Shown here: piece after piece, positions 11,118 to 22,660 of the stretch
Layout of the letters: every line of letters begins with the position of its first letter
Numbering within the stretch: the first letter of the stretch is position 1
DNA from: Dryomyza anilis
Lineage: Eukaryota > Arthropoda > Insecta > Diptera > Dryomyzidae
Direction of reading: 5' to 3'
Length of the DNA: 64,000 nt
Assembly: GCA_951804985.1 (NCBI GenBank)
Contig: OX638132.1
Location: 102,662,026 to 102,726,025, forward strand
The notes under the pieces: generated by a model
What the model was told of the DNA's origin: nothing
The model's database searches: none
The model's input: the letters and a program-made list of their open reading frames with translations, nothing else
Made by a program: the position numbers and the translations under genes

Positions 11118-12339
11118 TAAATATGAGTGAATATATTCATTGGATTTCTGAAGGATATACGACATTCTTATTTACAAAATCTTTTAATTAACTAAAATGT
11201 TCACGATGTTTATTCGTTTGTAAAATAATTGATTGCAATCATAAAATGTTTGCTTCAAACAAATTTTTCTTATTGTGAATGATCAAAACGTTTTAAATTT
11301 TCTCTGGAATGTTTAATGTTGGCAAATTAGTTTGTGGGTTACTTAATTTGTGTGAATTACGTGTTTTCAAAATTTTATATTTCTTCAATTTATTGTTTCA
11401 AAAAATAAAAGTATTTTCGAAGCAAATATATATTTTGGAACTTAACTAGACGTTCTGCTTTTAAGCAATACTACAAAAAATAATAATAATTTCTACTTTG
11501 TCCGTATGAATTAGGTTTCCAAAGCATTCTTAATTAAAATTTGCAACTTTTTAAAATGTCATTATGAATATATTAATATTAGCAATGAGTACAGTGATTA
11601 TGAGATTATCATATGTTTAGCATACTTAAGAGTGTGAACAAAATGAGTACTTTGAAACCAACACAATATAAAAAATAAAATCCTTAAATATTAAACTATT
11701 ACTAAATTTATAAAATGACAATATAGAGCAGAACTTGGCACGGCATTATTAAAATAGTTTCTGAAGAATGCAGAAAAAATTATAAAGTGTAATACTTTTA
11801 AAATCGAAAATAAAAGTATTTAAAATATTTAATTTCTACCAAATTTCATTTAAATTACACTATACCAAAAAGAGCTTCCAGTTGGGAAATGATCTTTTAT
11901 TTTTTTTTAAGTCATACATTAGGTTTTCAATACTATTAGGCATATTATGTACTGAAAATATTAAGGGCTATATAATCGCCATTTCAAATAAACAAATACA
12001 ATTTGATCAAAGATTTTTCTTTTAATTGAAAAAAAAAAAATAAGAATACTTGAAAGAATAGTTTCGAAATATATATGTTTTAATTAACAGTGGAGCAATT
12101 TATACAAACAATTTATATTAATTGATATCTGAACTGCAGATAACTACCTATTAACTACTTACACTATATAACATTTAAATCTATAATGAAAATCAGGCTT
12201 ACAACAAATAACATTTTTATACTAGATAAAATTTATACTATACATATTACTTGACATCTTCGAAATAGAAAAATTGTAAGAAATTTAAGAAAGTTATGCA
12301 GAATTAAAGTTCATAATATAAATGAAAATATTCACTCAA
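11118..12339. other. Intergenic AT-rich DNA, no gene seen
   Basis: Nothing beyond A/T-biased sequence. No splice-bounded frame, no long repeat. Confidence 0.5.
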
Positions 12340-13044
12340 ACTTAATCTATCCATAAATTCATAATATTGATGAAGTAATTCATAATATTGATGAAATAAT
12401 TCATAATATTGATGAAATAATTCATAATAATTATAGATTTAGTAATTGCTTGAATTTTAATTAATAAATTCATATATATTATGTATAATTTTTTTGCTGT
12501 GTACGTTCATCATTCAATTTTAGGCTTGGACATTAAACGCATTCTGATGTTTAATTAAAAACAACTGATGAATAAAATTTGTAAACGCAGTTTCTATGAC
12601 TAAAAACAAATAACATTTAAATACTATATACTGGAATTTATACAATACGCAAGCAAGAATTATGGATGTTGCTATTATTAGTATACAAAATAGATATTCG
12701 CGGAATATAGAAATTCATCATATTGATGAATAATTATTTAAAAATCAAACAACCACAAAATGTTGCATAATAACGAATAATTCATCATACTAAAGAATAT
12801 TATTCATAGTATTTATGAAATACACATAGTAATGACGAATAGTATGCATAGTATTTATGAAATATTCATAGAGTCTTGAAGTATGCATAAAATTTATGAA
12901 GTATACATCTATCTTCTGAGGTATTCATACAATATATGCGATATTCATACTACTTACAAAGTATTCATAGCAATTATGATTAATTCAAAGTATTTATGAA
13001 GTATTTGTTGTGTTTATGACGAATTCATAATATTAATGAAATTA

Positions 13045-13046
<2 letters not shown>
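12340..13046. repeat. Second cluster of TTCATA...TATGAA dyad repeats
   Basis: Starts with three near-identical 21-bp units TTCATAATATTGATGAAATAA (about 12358-12422), then after a gap resumes at about 12710 with ATTCATAGTATTTATGAAAT-like units identical in style to the 5880-7020 cluster. The two clusters probably share an origin. It ends directly in a TA microsatellite. Confidence 0.75.

Positions 13047-13126
<80 letters not shown>
13047..13126. repeat. (TA)n microsatellite, about 40 units
   Basis: An uninterrupted run of TA dinucleotides about 80 bp long. Any frame through it reads as alternating Tyr-Ile, so the open frames here are not genes. Confidence 0.95.
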
Positions 13127-13127
<1 letters not shown>

Positions 13128-13617
13128 TAGTTGCTTGAATTTCAATGAATATTTTCATCACTACGATGAACTTTTTTTTCCGTGTATATCTTCATATGTA
13201 CAACACCAAAAATTACAATAAATATATGTATGTTTCAAATTATAGATATATATATAGATTATATATGCATTAACAAAATATAAAACATTTATATAAAATT
13301 TATAACTAAATAATTTGTGTCTTAATTGTACGTCCTCAACACACACGTCCTAGATATTTTAATGTGTAAAATGATGAACATTTTTTTTTATTGTTAACTT
13401 TCATTATCAAAAATAAAAAAAGTAAAAAATGCATATTCAACCAATATATATTATACAAATGATTTATTTAATATGAATAGTTTAATTATAAATTTGTAAG
13501 AGATCTAGACAAATTAGGCTTAAAAATTCTTGTATTTGTATAGAAGGAAATATGTAAAGAAATCATAAATAAATCAAATAAATATAATAAAAATTTAAAA
13601 AATATATTTTTTGATTT

Positions 13618-15060
13618 TCTAATTAAAAATACAATTTAAAAAAAAATTGGATTTTTTGTGAACAATTGAATTTTTAGTGAACAATTAAATAGTGAAATTT
13701 TTAATGAAAAATTGAATTTTTAGTGAACATTTGAAGTTTAAGAGAACATTTAAATTTTAGTAAAATTTTTAATTTTAAGTAAAAAAAAAAATAAATTTTT
13801 AGTAAAAACTGAATTTTTGAGTGAAAATTTTATTTTTAGTGATACATTTAGTTTTAGTGAAAATTTTAATTTTAATGAAAATTATAATTTTAGTGAAAAT
13901 TATAATTTTAAGTGGAAAATTGAATTTTAAGAGAATATTTGAAGTTTAAGAGAATATTTAAATTTTAATGAAATATTACATTTTTATTGAAAAACTGAAT
14001 TTTAGTGCAAATTTGAATTTTTAGTGAAAAAATGAATTTTGTAGTTAAAAATTAAATTTTAGTGAAAAATTGAATTTTTAGTTAAAAATTGAATTTTGAG
14101 TTAAAAATTATATTTTTGTTAGAAATTGAATTTTAGTTATATAATTGAATTTTTAGTGAAAAATTGAATTTTTAGTTAAAAATTGAATTTTGAGTTAAAA
14201 ATTATATTTTTGTTAGAAATTGAATTTTTAGTTAAAAATTGAATTTTTAGTGAAATAATTTATTTTGAAGTTTGAAGTTTTAGAGAACATTTAAATTTTA
14301 GTGAAATTTTTAATTTCAAGTAAAAAAAATGAATTTTTAGTAAAAACTGAATTTTTAGTGAAAATTTTAATTTAAGTAAAAATTTTAATTTTAGTGAAAA
14401 TTATAATTTTAGTGAAAATTATAATTTTAGTGAAAATTATAATTTTAGTGAAAATTATAATTTTAGTGAAAATTAAGTGGAAAAGTGGAAAATTGAATTT
14501 TTAGTGAATATTTGAAGTTTAAGAGAATATTTAAATTTTAGTGAAATATTTCATTTTTATTGAAAAATTGAATTTTAGTGCAAATTTGAATTTTTAGTGA
14601 AAAATTGAATTTTTAGTTAAAAATTGAATTTTTAGTTAAAAATTTAATTTTTAGTTAAAAATTAAATTTTTGTTAGAAATTGAATTTTAGTTATAAAATT
14701 GAATGTTTAGTTAAAAATTGAATTTTTAGTTAAAAATGGAATTTTTAGTGAAAAAATTAATTTTCAGTCAAATTTGAATTTTTAGTGAACAATTTAATTT
14801 CAAATTAAAAACTTAATTTTTAGTGAAAAATTTAATTTATATTAATTAAAAATTTAATTGTTAATGAAAAATTAATTTTAAGTGAAACGTTTTAGTTTAA
14901 AAATTATTTTTGAGTTAAATAATTATTTTTTAGTTTAAAATTAATTTTTTAGTTAAAAATTGTATTTTTATTTTAAATTAATTTTTTTGGGTGAACATTT
15001 TTAGTGACAAATTGAATTTTTAGTTAACATTTAATTAACCAAAAATTAAATTTTAGTTAA
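13618..15060. repeat. Degenerate short-period repeat (GAATTTTTAGTGAAAAATT type)
   Basis: About 1.4 kb built from variants of AATTGAATTTTTAGTGAAAA with a loose period of roughly 17-20 bp (TTTTAGTGAAAATTATAATT, TTTTTAGTTAAAAATTGAAT). Larger blocks of about 570 bp also recur: the passage GAAGTTTAAGAGAACATTTAAATTTTAG near 13733 reappears near 14270, indicating higher-order duplication. The same family is found at 16240-16512 and inside a cardinal intron at 19290-19585. Confidence 0.85.
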
Positions 15061-15535
15061 AAAAATACATATGTGTAGTGAAAAAATAATATATTTAGAA
15101 ATAAAAGAAAACTCTAAATTTTAGTAAACATTAAACTGCTTTTTAAAAATGTAATTTAAAATTTATTTTTAACAAACATAGGTTTTTTGGTGCCGTGTAA
15201 TTATTCTGAAAGATTAAATGCTTATCACCTCAATTTTCCTCTACAGATGTCGCCCAAACGAGATAAGGTTGTTGACAGGAATTCATAAGCTGGCTGCCAT
15301 GGCTTCGTGATAAAATAATTAATAAAAATCTCTTAGTTTCCCTTTAGGCGGCGACGAGAAACATATGTTTCAGTCACAAGACGAGCATCGTCTCATACAG
15401 TCTCCGACCAGAATCGTGTAACAGACATCAATACTGACTTAAAACCCCGCTCCATAGACAAAAGTCGAAACTTTTGTAGTGTGACAGAAGTTTAAGGAAG
15501 CAGGAAATTAGCAACGCACAAGGGCACATTCGAAA

Positions 15536-15955
15536 ATGGCGGCAAATGAGCGAACTGCTCTCTTGAACGGCGGCGCCTACAGAAATGGCGGCACACATAT
15601 TATTGAAGTGACGCCGCTGGAGCGCTCAGACTCCGATGAAATATTCAGCGATTACCAGTAATGCATACCAGTAATGATATTCAATTTTAAAATACCATAT
15701 GAGTCTGTCTATCTTTATAGAAGTTCCTCGGGCCTTAGCCTAGACGAGTTGTTGCTGTACAAAGAAGATCCCTGGTGGCGAAATTTACGACGCGCTCTGT
15801 TTTGCTCCTTCTGGTTGACGTTGTTGTTGACGTTCTTGGCTGCCTGTGGCCTGTCCTATCTGCAAATAGACAAATGCACCGCTGGAAGTTCCGCCGTCTC
15901 CGCTGCATTTCCGGGTGCAAAAATCGCCAGCAAAATAGTGGCGGGCAGAACGTAA
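15536..15955 (+). CDS. Small single-pass membrane protein, 118 aa, unrecognised
   Basis: Two exons, 15536-15657 and 15721-15955, spliced at CCA|GTAATG and TTTATAG|AAG, encode 118 residues. The start is the first ATG in frame (AAAATGG context). The N-terminal 65 residues are hydrophilic, with ERTALL at residues 5-10 matching the acidic dileucine sorting motif [D/E]xxxL[L/I]; then DPWWRNLRR and a single hydrophobic helix at about 67-88 (LFCSFWLTLLLTFLAACGL) precede a 30-residue tail. Positive residues just before the helix suggest type II orientation with a cytoplasmic N-terminus. The W-W-basic-hydrophobic layout resembles the anchor region of SLC3/CD98hc-type proteins, but no glycosidase-like domain follows, so I do not assign a family. 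A poly(A) signal lies 105 bp after the stop. Confidence 0.65.
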
Positions 15956-16059
15956 CTGGGTGGTAAAGATTGGGAGAGAGATAGAGCGAGAGAGAAGTGG
16001 ATCGCTGCATCCAACGACTGTAGTTTGTAAAACATTTAATCGAATTTAATCGAATTAAC

Positions 16060-16065
16060 AATAAA
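16060..16065 (+). promoter_or_regulatory. AATAAA poly(A) signal for the 118-aa gene
   Basis: A canonical AATAAA about 105 bp after the stop codon of the small membrane protein gene, followed by T-rich sequence. Supports a short 3' UTR and the reality of the gene. Confidence 0.65.
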
Positions 16066-16239
16066 TATTAATATTTGTTACACTTTTATTGCATTCTGAA
16101 CAAAAAAAAAAGAGGTTGCAATGTGTCCCACAAACACGACATCTTGAGACAACAAGATGACACGCTCAAAGTTATTGCATCATCCAAGTGCTTTATCTGA
16201 AATGTTGTTTGTTTTAACACGGAGAACAAAATATTTTTG

Positions 16240-16512
16240 GAAAGTTGAATTTTTATGGTACCCTATAAATTGAATTTTTCTAAATATAATTTTTAATGAA
16301 AATTTGAATTTAAAGTGAAAATTTTAATTTTAGTGAAATTTGTATATTTTAATAAAAATTTAAATTTTTAGTGAAAATTTAAATTTTTAGTGAAAATTTG
16401 AATTTTTAGTGAAAATTTAAATTTTTAGTGAAAATTTGAATTTTTAGTGAACATTTAAATTATTAGTGAAAATTAGAATTTGAGTGAAAAATTAAATTTT
16501 TAGTGAAAAATT
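16240..16512. repeat. Short-period repeat, TTTTTAGTGAAAATTTGAA type
   Basis: About ten variants of AATTTTTAGTGAAAATTTGA in loose tandem, the same family as 13618-15060. Non-coding. Confidence 0.8.
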
Positions 16513-17379
16513 CGTTGTACCTCCTATCTGGTACATGCCTGTTTTCGTCCACTGGATATAATTTTGAATGATGTGCAGGTCCGAACTGTTGGAACACCCT
16601 TTTGCGTTCAAGTAATGTCAGTGTCCGCAAGAGTTAGGTCAATTTCATTATTATAAAAGCAACGATTTTCGTTTCTTTGTTAATAAATGTTAAAATTCCT
16701 GATTAAAATGGAATAATATACGACAAATTAATACAGAGTACCCAGTAGGAGCAAATGACACAAAATAAAATACAATAGAAAATGATGATGGTTAAGTAAT
16801 TGTGTTACGAAATTGAATTCAATAGAATAAAAAAAAATATTAATAGAAAAAAATAGACATAAAAAGTAATTTCTTTTTCTGTTATTTTATTGTTATTGCG
16901 GGTGACATATATAGATGACGCATTTATTTAAACCAATCATAAAGCCCCATTCTGTCGTCAAGAACTTCTAGAACGCTCCGATTCTGAAATAATTCTCGTA
17001 ACGAGAAACCTTCATTATCTCGGTTCGATATCGGCCGACCGTTTTGGTAGAAATTTTCCTATATTATCATTGCGAGAAATGGCATCGATATCGCAAAAAT
17101 TCTTCGACATTTCGCAACATTTTCGTTGCGATTTCGAAACAGTTTGGTATACTGAGAATTATTATAAGAAACATTTGAATTTTCAGTATAAAATTGAATG
17201 TTTAATAAAAATTTTAATATTTGATGATATTTAGACATTTTTTACTCTTTGAATTTGTATTCAATTCCATTTGAACATTGATTCTTAGCTGATACATTCA
17301 TCAGTTCCATATTAACTTTGAATTCTTAAAAAATGTTTGTTTATGTATACAGTTTTTGCTTATCCCAGTCTGCCTTGTC
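16513..17379. other. Intergenic, with a sequence partly repeated at 17800
   Basis: No gene seen. The end of an AT-rich patch, GCGATTTCGAAACAGTTTGG then TATACTGAGAA (about 17127-17158), recurs as ACGATTTCGAAACGAATGGC then ATACTGGGAA near 17802-17832. Both lie in sequences rich in CGATATCG words, so this is probably a degraded repeat interrupted by the insertion of the dispersed repeat at 17380-17665. Confidence 0.5.
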
Positions 17380-17665
17380 TCGGAGACCTTCGATGTCTCG
17401 AATTTTATCGAATATCTTCGAGCAAATGCGTAGGTATATTAGTAATCTAAGTTATAAGTTTCATTTATCTAGCTCTTCAGTTTTAAAAGTAGTAGGGATT
17501 TCAACAGACAGACAGACAGACAGACGTACATCGCTAAATCGACTCAGGAGGTCATGCTGATCAAGAATATATATACTTTTCCATACCGGAGATGCTTCCT
17601 TCTGGGTGTTACAAACGGCGTACCAAACTGAATATACCCTTTCACTCTTAGTGTAGTGTATAAAA
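17380..17665 (+). repeat. Dispersed repeat, copy 2 of 3
   Basis: Closest relative of the copy at 270-560. It shares the ordered blocks GTAGGGATTTCAACAGACAG, ATCGCTAAATCGACTCAGGA, TGCTGATCAAGAATATATAT, CTTCTGGGTGTTACAAACGG and CGTACCAAACTGAATATACC. A short (CAGA)n microsatellite sits at about 17503-17524. Non-coding. Confidence 0.75.
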
Positions 17666-17970
17666 ATGTTCGTACCGAGAAAACTCCGACAAAACTCATC
17701 GATATCTACTTACATGGTAGGTCCAATTTGACGCTCGATATCGGTACGAGAAAGTTTCCGATATCGTGTGATTTTTCCATATTCTCGCATTGATCTCGTA
17801 ACGATTTCGAAACGAATGGCATACTGGGAAATTTAAAATTAACTTTATTTAACCTAATATGCGCCGTTTTGATCATTAACCTTTTATCATTATTTCTGGT
17901 ATAACCATTATACAATCACTGTAGAAATTCTGGGCGAAAAATTGAAACAACTGATTTTAACAGGCCACTT

Positions 17971-18309
17971 TTTAAGTCTTATCTAAACCATTAATAGAAT
18001 TCTGCTGAGAGCAAAATAAATAGTAGTCGAACGCAGCAAGATTCGGACTATACGGAAAATTTTTGATTCATTTTCCGTATAGTCCGGATCTTGCTTCTCA
18101 GACGTGCTCTCTAAATTTTTGCCGAGTCATTAAAGATGCGTGTATTCGTGTGGAAGAGATGGACCAGTTGGAGCATTACCTAATGAGGCGTTAAACCGGG
18201 CTATTTCACCATTTTTGCAGCTTCATCCTTCTTGGATCACCATCTTTTTCTCATATTATTGTCGTATGTAATCCACTTTTCATCGCCAGTTATCAAACTC
18301 AACAAAAAT
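17971..18309 (-). mobile_element. Mariner-family transposase remnant, broken and rearranged
   Basis: Two pieces of a mariner transposase are readable on the minus strand. The fragment at about 18180-18309 contains ITGDEKWITYDN, the segment carrying the first catalytic aspartate of the D,D34D triad, then K-R-W, a stop, and SKKDEAA. The fragment at about 17975-18058 reads FPYSPNLAAFDYYLFCSQQN, the region carrying the third catalytic aspartate. Only about 120 bp separates them, where an intact gene would need some 270 bp or more, and the gap holds an inverted duplication (18036-18094). In-frame stops make it non-functional. Family assignment rests on these motifs only; the subfamily is uncertain. 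Confidence 0.8.
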
Positions 18310-18595
18310 GGCTCAATTATATATTGTTTTAGCAGCGATTCCCAAATGAAAATTGAAAATTTTTATTTTTCCAATCTCATCTAAATAAAATATATATAAT
18401 ATGCAAAAAATATGCAAAATCTTTCACGAATTGATGAAATTTTAATTAATCTCATTTCATTAACATTTTTTGTCACAGTGTAACATCACCCACGACTGGA
18501 CCCCAGTGGCTTTATCTCTGAAACGTACGATAAGAAGAGCAGACGGAAATAAACGACGAATTTTTAATTTGGCATAATTACAAGATTAAATAAAT

Positions 18596-18601
18596 TTTAT
18601 T
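18596..18601 (-). promoter_or_regulatory. Probable poly(A) signal of the peroxidase gene
   Basis: TTTATT on the plus strand, that is AATAAA on the minus strand, about 110 bp downstream of the haem peroxidase stop codon. I saw no better signal between it and the stop. Confidence 0.5.
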
Positions 18602-18711
18602 ACATAAACATTTCAATTACAGTTTAAAATACACAATTCAATGAAATAATGGAACTTACAAAAATATGCAGACACTCAGACAGCCCTGTCCGATGTCTTT
18701 ACTATATAGTA

Positions 18712-21700
18712 CTATTGCCCTTTTGTTTCGTTGGCTTTGCCACCATTCGGCGGTGGTGTCGGCGGCAACGACTTCTGCATGATATGCACCCTACTACCCG
18801 ACTGACTAATGGGGCTACTATGTAGACGCACTGGATGTTGGGGCTGCTGCCAAGTCGTAAAATTAAATGCCATAATATCTGGGCAATCCAGCAAAGGGTT
18901 GGCCCCGTCTCGACGTTGTTCCATCACATATTTGGGCGCTTGAGTTATAGCATCGGAGTTGCGACAAATTATGCCGGCCAGTGTGGTTTTATAGATTTCG
19001 CGCAATTGGTCTGAGAATAATTTTGATGAACTCCATTAAAAACGATTACAAAAAAATCACTGCGAATATTTGAATTTTTAAAAATAGCATTTTGTACCTT
19101 TCGTAAATCGTTGTGGTCCAAATTTTCGTTCATACCAATGCGCATCGCCGCGTTTCAGTCGCAAGAATTGATCGGACACCATGCAGGTTAACAATGGGCC
19201 GAATATAGCGCCCTCCAGCGGCGGTTCACTCAAGGCGCCCGTGTAGACATCGACATCGTAGGGAGTACTGTGGGGGGAGGCGTAGTCAAAATTATGATAT
19301 TTAATTTTTAGTCAAAAATAGGATTTTTAATGAAAAATTTAATTTTTTGTGGAAAATTTAATTTTGAGTATTTAATTGAATTTTAGTGAAAATTTGAATT
19401 TTTATTGAAAAAAAATTGAATTTTAGTGAAAAATTGAATTTTGAATGAAACATTGAATTTTGAGTGAAAAATTGAATTTATAATGAAAGTATTGAATTTT
19501 TACTGAAAATTTTAATTCTGAGTGAAAAATATAATTTTATTAAAAATTTAATTTTTGAATTTTCAGTGAAAAATTAAAATTTTACTCACGCATATATCTC
19601 CCTAATTGACTGAAGTGACGATGGCTCTACCGCCTGCGCCATATCTTCCCAAGTGTCAACCGGCTGCAGACCGCAGTGCCGCCGAAACACTGGGTACGCG
19701 GGTAATCCATGGTCACGGCCACGCTGTATATTAAGTGAGACAAGATCCAAGCCGCAAATAGGCAGCTTATCACCGGCTGTGCCCTCGAACAGCTTCTGCG
19801 TGACTTCCAGCGAGAAGAAACGATCGACGCGCATCACGGGCGTATTTGCCGCTGCCATTATCGCATAATCGACGCCCTGCTGCGACCACAACGAGAACGG
19901 ATTAAACAGCATCTTGTGCAGCTCCATCGAGGCGGGTGAGTGACGATCGCGCGTCATGTTGAAGAGACCCTTTGAGAAAATAATTAAATTATTTATCATT
20001 AATTTATATCGTAGCAGAACACTTCCCCGAAAGCCATTACCCCGAAATATATTTCAACCAAAGCCATTTCCCCGATAGACATTTCCCTGAAATATGGGTG
20101 TGCAAAAGTGGGCGGAAAACGAAAAAATACCGAAAAAAGTTTTATTGCAGAAATCGATAGCAGAAATCGCCGGAAATCGAATGGTACCCTTTTCAGTGGT
20201 CCATGACCGGTCTTTTTGTTCGGACTTTTTTTCACTTTCCGCCCACTTTTTCCTACCCAAATTTCAGGGAAATGTTCAGTTCGGGGTAATGTCCATTTCA
20301 GGGAAATGTCCATGTCGGGGAAATGTCCATTCGTGGGAGTGTACATTTCAGGGAAATGTCCATGTCGGGGAAATGTCTTTCGGGAAAATGTCCATTCGGG
20401 GAAATATCTTTCGGGAAAATGTCAATTTCGGTGAATTTTTTTTTCCATTCGGAAAATGTCCATTTCGGGTAATGTCTATTTCGGCGAAATGTCCAGTTCG
20501 GGGTAATGTCCATTTCGGGGAATGTCCATTTTGGTGAAATGTCCATTCGGGCAAGTGTTCATTCGGGGAAGTGGCCGTTCGGAGAAAATGTTAATTTCGG
20601 GGAAATGGCTTCGAGGAAATGTCTTTCGGGGTAATGGCTTTCGGGGAAATGTACACCTACCGGCAGCAACGTGTGCGCAAATCTAAAAGCAGCCGCCGCA
20701 AAACAGTTCGCAATCGCCGGATCCACATCGCGTTCATACGTATCCGAGGTCTGCGCTTCATCCACATCAGACAGCAGCCCCTTCTGCGTTGCCAATGTTT
20801 TACCCAGCAAAATCGGCAGAAACTCATTGTAGGTTATGTGCGCCAACTGAGCGCCAAGAATTTTACGTGCCTCCTGAAACAGTCGCTCATCGTCCCAGCG
20901 CGGATTTTGTAGCTGCTGCAGCCCCTGTGCCAGAAAGTTATGCTGCCGCGCGAACAACAAATGCATCGAGGTCAACAGCAGATTCTCGTTGGCGCGATCG
21001 TCACCCGACTCAAAGCAGTATTTGCCCGCGCGACTCATTTGCTCTCGATTGCAGCCATCATCTGCGTTCGTTGAGATCGGCAGCAACTGGCGACCGTCTG
21101 CGGTCGCGTACATCCTCAAAGTACCGTTAACATGTGAACGTAGCTGAGTTTGGCGCTGCACGCTACTACCATAGACGACGGAGCCATCAATGAATGCAGT
21201 TGCCTGATTTAGCTGTTGTCGCGGCCCAAAGTGCCCCGTGGGTGCTGGCGCCGATCGCACAAAGTTCATACAGCTCACATTGAAACGTCTGTAATATGGA
21301 TCGTCAGCGGCTATAGGAACCGCAAAGCATTCCGGATGTGCGTTAGCTTCTGCTGTTACCGGTTTCTGGCAACAGTCGATAGACTCGCCCTCCTGCGAGG
21401 TGGTCAACGAGGTGGCAGTGATATCATGATCGAGAAATTGTCCGAAAACCGCCAGCATTACGGTGAAATTCGAGTCCGTTTCATAAGCGGCACGATGTAT
21501 GCGCAGTGAGACATCGCGCGCTGTTGGTAACGCGGCTCCCGAATGCGAGACACGCGGCTTGGAAATTCCATCTTCATAATCGGGTGCCACCATGCGACGA
21601 TACGATGTGAGTGCAGCGCCGCGCATGCCACCCTCCAATCGGCTATTGCAGCGTCCATCGGCCAGGCGAAATCGTGCATTATAGTCGCAGGCATCCAGCG

Positions 21701-22181
21701 GCGCATGTGTCGGTATCAGAATACTGGGACCGCTGCCGATGTTGCTGCGTTCACCCGCCGGTTTCGTATAGTTGTAGAGCTGCGCTATGCGTAACGTCGC
21801 ATGATTCTCGACATAACCGCGACGCGCAAGTTTGCGCGCCTCTGGATTGGTGTTGAGCGACCGATAGTGACGAAAGGCAGCACTATTCACAGGCGTCATC
21901 TGGGAGCTCTCCTCCAGCAGCTCACGATCACCAAGTGCCTTAAGACCGACACCAACAGCCGCCTCGTTGTCCATGCGGGGCAACGATTTTTTGTGCAACG
22001 CCCACTCTTGGGTTGGTTCGTCGGGAATGGGAGTCGTTGGATCAATGGCACTCAGAATAATGGTGGGCACTGTGGACTCTTGTAGCAGAAAAACGGGCGA
22101 CTGTGTCCAGGCGTTGCCATAGAGCAGAGTGATTAGTAAAGCGAGGACCAAAATTCCGCTGATAAAAAATAAGAAGAACAT
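18712..22181 (-). CDS. cd: Animal haem peroxidase, probably cardinal (phenoxazinone synthase)
   Basis: Four exons on the minus strand, 22181-20661, 19969-19590, 19267-19098 and 19010-18712, join in phase to give 789 residues. A hydrophobic signal-anchor or signal peptide covers residues 2-22. The peroxidase domain follows: FGQFLDHDI (Q248, distal His252) with the haem-pocket logic of myeloperoxidase-type enzymes, the calcium-loop region TAFIDGSVVYGSS (about 328-340), ARQHNFLAQGL with the proximal His414, then NIQRGRDHGLPAY after the first intron. In flies the membrane-anchored member of this family is Cardinal, which condenses 3-hydroxykynurenine to xanthommatin in eye pigment granules; length, N-terminal anchor and position beside Nup133 support that, but other peroxidases (Pxt, Irc, Pxd) cannot be fully excluded. 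TTGTTAG just before the ATG could be a splice acceptor, so a further upstream exon is possible. Intron 1 (19970-20660) holds a fold-back element; intron 2 (19268-19589) holds an AT-rich repeat. Confidence 0.82.
19290..19585. repeat. Short-period AT repeat filling cardinal intron 2
   Basis: Variants of TGAATTTTTAGTGAAAAATT fill nearly the whole intron, the same family as 13618-15060 and 16240-16512. Acceptor and donor of the intron lie just outside the array. Confidence 0.8.
20020..20656. mobile_element. Fold-back element made of about 17-bp subrepeats, in cardinal intron 1
   Basis: The right arm (about 20265-20656) is a tandem array of a degenerate unit close to GGGGAAATGTCCATTTC; the left arm (about 20020-20100) is the same unit inverted (ACACTTCCCCGAAAGCCATT then ACCCCGAAA, mirrored by TTTCGGGGTAATGGCTTTCG then GGGAAATGT at the right end). 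Inside the arms, GGGTGTGCAAAAGTGGGCGG near 20095 is mirrored by CCGCCCACTTTTTCCTACCC near 20240. Inverted arms made of short tandem repeats around a small centre is the architecture of FB/Foldback-type elements. Arms are unequal (about 120 and 430 bp). Its right end is within 5 bp of the exon 1 donor. Open frames here are repeat artefacts. Confidence 0.8.
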
Positions 22182-22660
22182 TTGAACCTAACAAGAATTA
22201 ACCGACCAAAAATATGTTCTATTCGTGAATCCGAAAAAATATAAATCCGGGAACTTTATCTGAGTTTAAAATTCAAGTTCGCATAGTCGAATATATATAT
22301 CTAAATTCGTTGAAAATTTGAATAATCCGTAAAAAGCATGGCCGATATAAAAAAGTGAACATGGTTGAAGAGATATACTCCCTTATTTTGTAAAAGGAAA
22401 CGATCGTCTGTTTTGTTGTATTCCACTTCGGTTTGCTTTTTAAAATACGGCATAATATTGGCACGTTTTCGGTACGTTTCAATAGTACTACAAATATTTG
22501 CACTCTGATACAATGGCACGTCATAACGGATATTCACCTGATTCAAATACGATGTGTCTTAAATCCCGCTTTCTAGATTCAGAAATCGGAATGTTTTCGG
22601 AATATGATTACGTTTTGCTGTACCAATAACGGCACATAAGCGGAACGAATTGTTTCTTGG
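22182..22660. other. 5' flank of the peroxidase gene, no coding exon recognised
   Basis: This region is upstream of the peroxidase ATG and should contain its 5' UTR and promoter if no further coding exon exists. No TATA box or initiator could be assigned with confidence. Confidence 0.4.

Noticed and set aside
13036..13346. Tyr-Ile-rich open frames on both strands
   Set aside because: Produced by the (TA)n microsatellite.
20094..20554. Open frames on both strands with repeated GNVHFGEMS or PKWTFPEMD-like peptides
   Set aside because: They are translations of the 17-bp subrepeats of the fold-back element in a cardinal intron; no start, splice or domain support.
20559..20660. Apparent C-terminal extension of the first peroxidase exon
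   Set aside because: The open frame runs on into the fold-back element, but a good donor (CCG|GTAGGT) ends the exon at 20661, and the next exon continues the peroxidase fold in phase.
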